Source: Annulohypoxylon bovei var. microspora | Lineage: Eukaryota; Ascomycota; Sordariomycetes; Xylariales; Hypoxylaceae | Direction: 5' to 3' | DNA: 64,000 nt | NCBI GenBank assembly: GCA_022836615.1 | Contig: MU405242.1 | Coordinates: 124,001-188,000 of the forward strand | Shown here: in pieces, positions 58,401 to 64,000 of the stretch | Layout of the letters: each line of letters starts with the position of its first letter | Position numbering within the stretch: the first letter of the stretch is position 1 | Program-made: the position numbers and the translations under genes | The notes under the pieces: model-generated | Told to the model about the DNA's origin: nothing | The model's database searches: none | Seen by the model: the letters and a program-made list of their open reading frames with translations, nothing else

Positions 58401-60190
58401 TGCCCACAATGCAATCAACGAACGGCATACTCTACGGCGACGACTCCGCGCCCCGCTTCTCACCGCTATGTGCGCTCGCATGTCGTCGCCTACCTACATA
58501 CGAGGCATCTTTGTCATTGGGTGCGGCAGCGCTATCTTCATCTTCTAGAACGCTATTGTTCTAGTCATCGGGGACTGTCTGGAGAGCTCTTGCGGCGCTA
58601 TTCGTTCTCCGACTACACGTCACCTATAGGCTCCGGCGCATTCCCTATATCAGAAAACAGGAGAAACGTGGATAAAATTTTGTCAGGCCCTCTTCTACTC
58701 AGGACTAACAACTTGTCGTTGGCTAATAGCGTAAGCCCCTATTTCAGGCTGCATGCACACACGAATGTGATCTCGATCTCATGACCGAGCCTCGACTTGC
58801 GGTCGAGAATTGGGGTTATTAGGTATAGCTAGAGTTGTGCGCCGCGGCCCAACGAGCTTATAGGTACACCCGTAGGAACGGTATCATAGCGACGACGTGA
58901 ATTACGATTTTCCGGGTCCCAGGCACGAATCTATTTAGTTCGTGTCAGAAAGGACATATGTGATCTAAGAATTAGGTATAGGTACCTACTCGACAAGTAG
59001 GTGGGTATGACTTCTATAGCATGTGCCTACCTATACGACAAATTATGGGTTTATTCGAGGTAGGTCTTGGACAGCTCACAATGCAGCCTATAGAAGAAGC
59101 TTCACCGCAACTGTAGTTTTCTACCAATCATCTGGCTAGCCAGAGTGTGCCACTGAGATTGGATGGTATTGTTCGACCACTCATTGCATTTCGAGAAAAC
59201 CCGCTGGGTTGAACCTCAGTATAAGATATAGTCCAACACATCATTGCTTACATATAATATGTATAACTAAACATTTTAAGATTGCCAGCAGTCTATATCG
59301 TGCTGGTACCAAGTCTTTGAATCAAAACTCAGTCTCACTCATTTAAATCGTGTTATGTAACCCGAAGTCTCTTCCTCAGTAGAATCCCGATGTAGCAAGA
59401 GGCCAGTGAATTAACACTCCTTAGTCCTAAGCCCATGTGACTATGGGTAACACTTCTTCAGGGGGAGAAGGTATACGAATTAACGAAAAGTGTAACATTG
59501 TTTGTCGAATAATTCGACACTAAGGTCGATGCCCACGGCGTAAAAGTCTCTGAGCATGAGCAAGCCGCGATCCCAAAGCCCGCATCAGTACAAAAGTTTC
59601 CAACGAGGTACCCCAAATTCATCTCAAGTCCTGTCGACTTAACCGTAGTTTGTCCAAACACCAATGACTCAAACCAACACACCACCTATATAGCCCGAGG
59701 GGAAAAGAAACGCCCGCCTGCCTATACGTCCCCCGATTTCCACCCAGGGACAACCTATATTCCTCCCAATCCGTACAAGGCACTAGAAAAACGAAAGGGG
59801 GTATATGCAAAGTAGTAATATGGATATCGATCGTCCCATGCCAACCAACCATAACATCATTAATTTCAAGCGTCAACCCATCCGCGTAAATTATAAAAAA
59901 TTTTATCTTTTCAGAAAAGGAGAGAATAAAAGAGAAAGGGGAAAAAAAAGCGATGGCGCGCGAGAGCCAGGTATTATTATGGCAGTCTTGTTCTTTCTGA
60001 GAGTTAGCTTCCTATTTCGGAGTTGGCGCGGTGCGAGGGACCTACCGAAAACAACCCAAGCGCCATTCTTCCTACGTAAGGAACCCGCGTGGGGGTTCGG
60101 AATGGGTTTGTTTTTGGCTGCATTATGATTTTATTTTTTTGGTGATCGCCGTTCCGCAGGAGAGAGCCAGGGTCGACTGTGCAGCTGACC
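52437..60190. other. 7.7-kb spacer without a recognisable gene
   Basis: Between the G-alpha start and the stop of the SH3-like gene. The part up to about 54200 probably contains the G-alpha promoter and leader: it is pyrimidine-rich on the gene strand, with a consensus donor GGTAAGTGTT at about 53930-53921. Further on are AT-rich DNA with TAGGTA words and a hairpin at 55674-55699. Short open frames near 57100-58600 and 59450-59880 show no family features. Confidence 0.5.
55674..55699. repeat. Hairpin of TAGG units, 11-bp arms
   Basis: CTAGGTAGGTA, a 4-base ATTA loop, then the exact complement TACCTACCTAG. It is the same sequence family as the palindrome at 43838-43859. Confidence 0.85.
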
Positions 60191-63100
60191 CTAGTAGACG
60201 CCCGCTCTGCTAGGAGGGAGAGGCGGCGTCTCGCTTGTAGAGGTGAGGGAGCTGAACGAGGCCATCTTCTTGTCCGAGTTCTTTCGAAGCGAGAGCTGGA
60301 ATCGTAGCGGCCCCTTCTTGTCCCCGCTAGAAAAGCTAGCGGTGTCCCCAGGTTGGACCGTCCTGATTGTGGTAGGGTCGAGATGAGACTGGGGGAAAAT
60401 TCCCCAGGCCTTGGACGTGGTTCCGGACCAGCACCAGTGGTCGGTATAGGCCCCTATTGAACGGCAGGTAAGTTTCTGGTCTGCAGCACTCGGGTAAGCC
60501 ATAAAATATAGGCAGGTAGGGAAACAACTTACAAGCGATGTTTTTGATCACATCTCCCTTGTCAAACTTCAACCACCTGTCGTCACCTTTCTGATTCCAC
60601 TTCCATCGTGCCATAGCTTGGACGTTGCTCGTATTCTGCATCTTGATCTCGTGTTTGGCCGGGGAGTCGATCTGAACAGAGTCGATTTCGAATGCGGCGC
60701 GTACTCCGTCGTGCCACCCAATACCCCATTTACCATCGTATTTCGCGGGAAATTCGATCCCAATTATCTTAGCTCCTATGCCGTAGTGAAGAACCGGATC
60801 TCTGCCGGGGGGTGAGCGCATGACGCCATTTTGGATCTTTCTTGTTTCCGTCGCAATGGCCGAGGGCAGTCTGGAGAGTTCACGGGAGAGCCCAGTCATG
60901 ACGGACTGTATCGGCGGGTGTGGGAAGTGGAGGTCAAAGTTATCCTTGAAAGCAGGTGGTATCTCAGGGGCTTCGACCACGGTAATGCCGGGGATTTGGG
61001 GGAGTGGGCGAGGGTGGCGAGCCATGTGGGCAAATAATTGGCTCTGGTTGAAGAAGACTGTAGCGTCACTCTCTTCGACAGTCCTTCCTTGGTGAATACA
61101 GAACAAGCACCCATAGAGCTGTTCCTCTACATGTCTAATTTGCAAGTGGCTCTTTTGGAGTATACGTAATCGAAATCCAATCGAGTTGGAAGTAAAACTA
61201 CCGGAAGCTAGATGATATATGAGATGAAAGAAATGTATTAATAGATAAAAGGATATTTCTTACAGTCGTTGTTGAGATCCTGCTCGACCGACTTGAAGTC
61301 AATCTCGAATAAACAATGGTTGCACTTTGCTACAATAGCCATAGAGAAGCCCTGTATTCGCTGTTAATATTTTGCTGGTGATAAATTACGTGATAGTAAA
61401 AGTAAATAAACTTACGCCGACGGGCCGCTTGATTTTCTTGAATCCAAGTCGACCTGCCATAACCTCTTCGGCCCCCTTGCAGAAGCCCTTAAGTTTATAG
61501 AAGGAACTGTGAGGTCCTATAGTACAGTCGGGTATCCGTGAAGGTACCATCTGACCATCTGACCTTGGACTTTCCATGTCGACGGGAATCAAACCCTCAT
61601 CCAAACCTGTTGGTAGTTGATTTGTTACTATGTGAGGGCGAGCCGTCAAGGTGGATGAAGAGTGGTTCGTAATCGTTCCCACGCCGGAAGACACGCTAGG
61701 ATTCGTCACTGTACGTTGATACATAGGCGGATGACCCGAATACTCTGGGGGTTGTGAACCCGGACTAAGAGGTTCCGCAGACATTACTGAAATCCTGTGC
61801 GACTTCTTCTTCAGAGGCGGGGTAGGGGCGCCAGGAGTCGTGGGGCTCATGCATTCGACAATGTCAAAGACGGAACTGTTAATTGACTCGGTTGACGGAT
61901 GATGACTAGGAGTCGAACGACGACTACCCGTTGGCTTCGCCAAGGAATGCCCTCTCGGGGGGTAGTTGGGGATTGGAGGGAGACCAGTCTTGGGACCTTG
62001 CGATCGAATAGCACTGTTCTCGGGGATAGATTGTCCAAGAACAGAAGATGTGTCCGAGGGCGAGCGGCTAGCTGAAGGATCGGGAAGTTGACCGGGCCAT
62101 CCATTGCCTTCATTAGCGGGAGATCGGTTAGTAGACGAAAAGCCGCTATGTGATCTATGGGTCGAGCCCTGTGTCGAGTTAGTCCATCGTTTGCTCTTCC
62201 GAGGAGACCGCGATCCATCACTAGCCGTCCCGAAGCTCCGCGACGCCGCGCGCATTCGTCGGTCGTCGTCGTCTCTCTGGGACAGTTTGATAGGTTCGTC
62301 GGTCCTGCGGCGAAGACGTAAGGGGCCCGAAAGGCTTCCGTGAGGACTAACCGGTTGTGCGTGGGGGATGGTCGGGGAGTCGCTCGGAACTGGAGGGCGA
62401 GGATCCCATCCGTCTCCTTCCCCTGAGTGTTGTTCCACGGGACTGACAGGCGGGGCGGATCCGACTTGCCATGGGTCAGCAGAAGGCGGTCTTGGCGGGG
62501 GGTCCGAGGTGACATCGGAGACTATAGAGCGGTGCGAGTTGCTTCGATCGAGGTCGCTCACAGATCGTGGGGGTAGGTTCGCGTCCAGACCTTCGTCAGG
62601 TCCCGCCACCGCTCCCATCATGCTGCTCAGTTGCAGCTCTGTCTCTTCCATCAGTTTATCTGTCGAACTAGGCGCCGGAGGGTCGACAACAATACTTGTT
62701 GGGATTTGTTCATAATGAGAATTGCGATCAGGGGCGATTGATGCGCCCCTTGATGACGACCTCGCCGATGTTGGCGCAGGGGCAACCAGCTTCATCCGCT
62801 TGAGGATATCCACGATCTTTGGCGCGGCTTTTCTCGAAGCCTTTTGTAACTCCTCGAACTTGACGGCATCGAACTCGTCGGGTTCGACATAATCGTCGAA
62901 ATCCCATAATAAGTCCTCTAATTCGGATCGGTACTGCGCGATTTCGTCTAACACGTAGGCACAAAATGGTTAACTCGCAACTCTTGATTGATCGTGTAAT
63001 TACGGCTTACGATACCGGGCGCATTAGAGATATGGAGAGAGCCTTACCGTTTTCCTTAATCGCATCAACAAAGTTCACACCATACTCTTCAAGGTTCTTA

Positions 63101-63282
63101 GTGCAGAGCGGTTCGATCCGCTTCAGTGCTCGCTCGCCTTCTCTTAGTAAGTTCTGCGCTGCCTTAAGCATAAGCGGCGACGTCTCTTCGTCGGCATTCG
63201 GCGCATTTCCAATCGCTACATTGCCCTTGTCGACGATCTCCCTAAAAGGCGCAATCGCGAGCCGCTCGACTTCGTCCGCCAT
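60191..63282 (-). CDS. Large protein with zinc-finger-like region and C-terminal SH3-like domain
   Basis: Five exons: 63048-63282, 61416-62947, 61264-61351, 60533-61207, 60191-60453; 930 residues, all in phase. Residues 1-150 are helical and charged (I-A-P-F-R-E-I-V-D-K-G; D-D-Y-V-E-P-D-E-F-D), separated by intron 1. About 160-570 are Ser/Pro/Arg-rich and probably disordered, with many S-P sites. About 590-690 contain C-N-H-C and later C-L-F-C...H-M-A-R-H, a C2H2-like arrangement. Residues about 800-865 look like an SH3 fold (A-R-W-K-W...L-K-F-D-K-G-D-V-I; W-C-W-S-G; W-G-I-F-P-Q-S-H-L), split by intron 4. SH3 domains bind proline-rich peptides in cortical or signalling complexes; CAP in this window has such a stretch, though no link is shown. 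Comparable fungal proteins are usually called SH3-domain proteins of unknown function. Confidence 0.82.
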
Positions 63283-64000
63283 GGCGACTGGTAAGTTAGG
63301 TAAAATAATAGGTAAATATCGTCCAACATTCACCGCGACGTCTATTTGTCCGTCGGGGCCGGTAGGAGAGTCTCGAGATCTAAATCTGACACCTAGGATC
63401 GAGGGATGAGTGGAGCAGAGAACAGGGCAGGCTGTGTGTTCTCGCAGCTCAGCCCTCTCGGAAGTTTTATGTCGAGTTTGCGTAACAACGTTGGCGGATA
63501 CAGCAACGCATAGTTCGAGTTAAGCCAAGTTGAAATTAATGAAGAGAAAGGAGGCGGAAAATGAATATGAGAATGGAAATTCAACCCCACGGCACGGAAA
63601 GGCTGAACTAGATAGAGTCTACTATGTACGCTACGCCAGTAGGAATGGTAACCCGAGTTCGCTACAGCGTGCATCGATAGCTTACTTACATAGTACGTCC
63701 AAAGTATCATCGACGGCCCCGGGGCATAACGGAACGGTCAAGGGTTCGAGGAGGGTCGAGAGTGGCGTCTTTTGGGCCAATGCAGAACACAGTAGGTCCT
63801 GATCCTGGCTTGCGTGGACTCTCAGGGTATCCGTACTCCATACAACTCCATACCCGCGTTAGCTATCGAAGTCTAGCGTAATTAGGCCTGTCAAGTCTTT
63901 GATTGGCTCCGCCGCTTACGGTGTCGACACTGACAGGGGCAATGCATACGTTCCACTGGCGGGCACTTTAGCGCTCCCCTACCTCCAGTACCCACGGAGA
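63283..64000. promoter_or_regulatory. Upstream region of the SH3-like gene
   Basis: 0.7 kb to the window edge. No gene is recognised; it should hold the promoter and leader of the SH3-like gene. The leader sequence next to 63282 is AT-rich. Confidence 0.5.

Noticed and set aside
58319..58784. Plus-strand frames with Leu/Ser-rich N-termini suggesting a signal peptide
   Set aside because: The first starts at a non-ATG codon, both are short, and no conserved domain follows.
59458..59876. Two overlapping minus-strand frames downstream of the SH3-like gene
   Set aside because: Different phases, non-ATG or arbitrary starts and no plausible splice link; no family similarity recognised.
61847..62515. 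222-codon minus-strand frame overlapping the SH3-like gene in another phase
   Set aside because: Lies wholly inside the long Ser/Pro-rich exon of the real gene and has no features of its own.
1..64000. CRISPR arrays, bacterial operons or secondary-metabolite core genes
   Set aside because: No regularly spaced repeats, the gene structure is eukaryotic with introns, and no polyketide synthase, peptide synthetase or terpene synthase motif was seen.

Overview
The window is nuclear DNA of a filamentous ascomycete (Pezizomycotina). Genes carry short GT-AG introns, many with CTAAC/CTGAC-like branch sites. The gene content is typical of that group: a GH16-WSC wall protein, a fungal TMEM16 protein, a Hog1 MAP kinase, a GNA-3-type G-alpha subunit, a C2H2 plus fungal-transcription-factor-domain regulator and a DUF4360 secreted protein. 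Long spacers rich in TAGGTA/ACCT words and the GNA-3 type of G-alpha make a Sordariomycete likely; I cannot name genus or species.

Layout. 380-2039 (-) Mak32-like PfkB kinase; 2966-4863 (+) cyclase-associated protein; 5523-7674 (-) carnitine acetyltransferase with a mitochondrial leader, an internal start and a peroxisomal AKL terminus; 8167-9621 an AT-rich element with 28-bp terminal inverted repeats, a tRNA-like block and a minisatellite; 10848-13286 (+) GH16-WSC-GPI protein; 13735-14839 (-) metallophosphoesterase; 15812-18147 (+) TMEM16/anoctamin; 18718-19457 (-) DUF4360 protein; 20896-22182 (-) Pex12; 22730-24507 (-) F-box protein; 25720-28991 (-) C2H2 transcription factor; 28992-38770 gene-free spacer; 38771-40369 (-) Hog1 MAP kinase; 40370-45110 spacer; 45111-48139 (-) glycogen phosphorylase; 51080-52436 (-) G-alpha; 52437-60190 spacer; 60191-63282 (-) zinc-finger/SH3-like protein.

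Gene models were assembled by hand: exons were joined at GT-AG sites so that the reading phase is kept and the protein follows the known family. All fourteen models close in phase. No expression data or database search was available.

Themes. Carnitine acetyltransferase and Pex12 both serve peroxisomal acetyl-unit metabolism, and both have a CCTCGG-type motif upstream. CAP, G-alpha, Hog1 and glycogen phosphorylase all belong to cAMP or stress signalling and glycogen use. This may be chance, apart from the hog1-glycogen phosphorylase neighbourhood. The most unusual items are the inverted-repeat element at 8167-9621, the two-start splicing arrangement of carnitine acetyltransferase, and the GH16 gene, whose signal-peptide-like leader is cut by two in-frame stops and whose catalytic motif is atypical.
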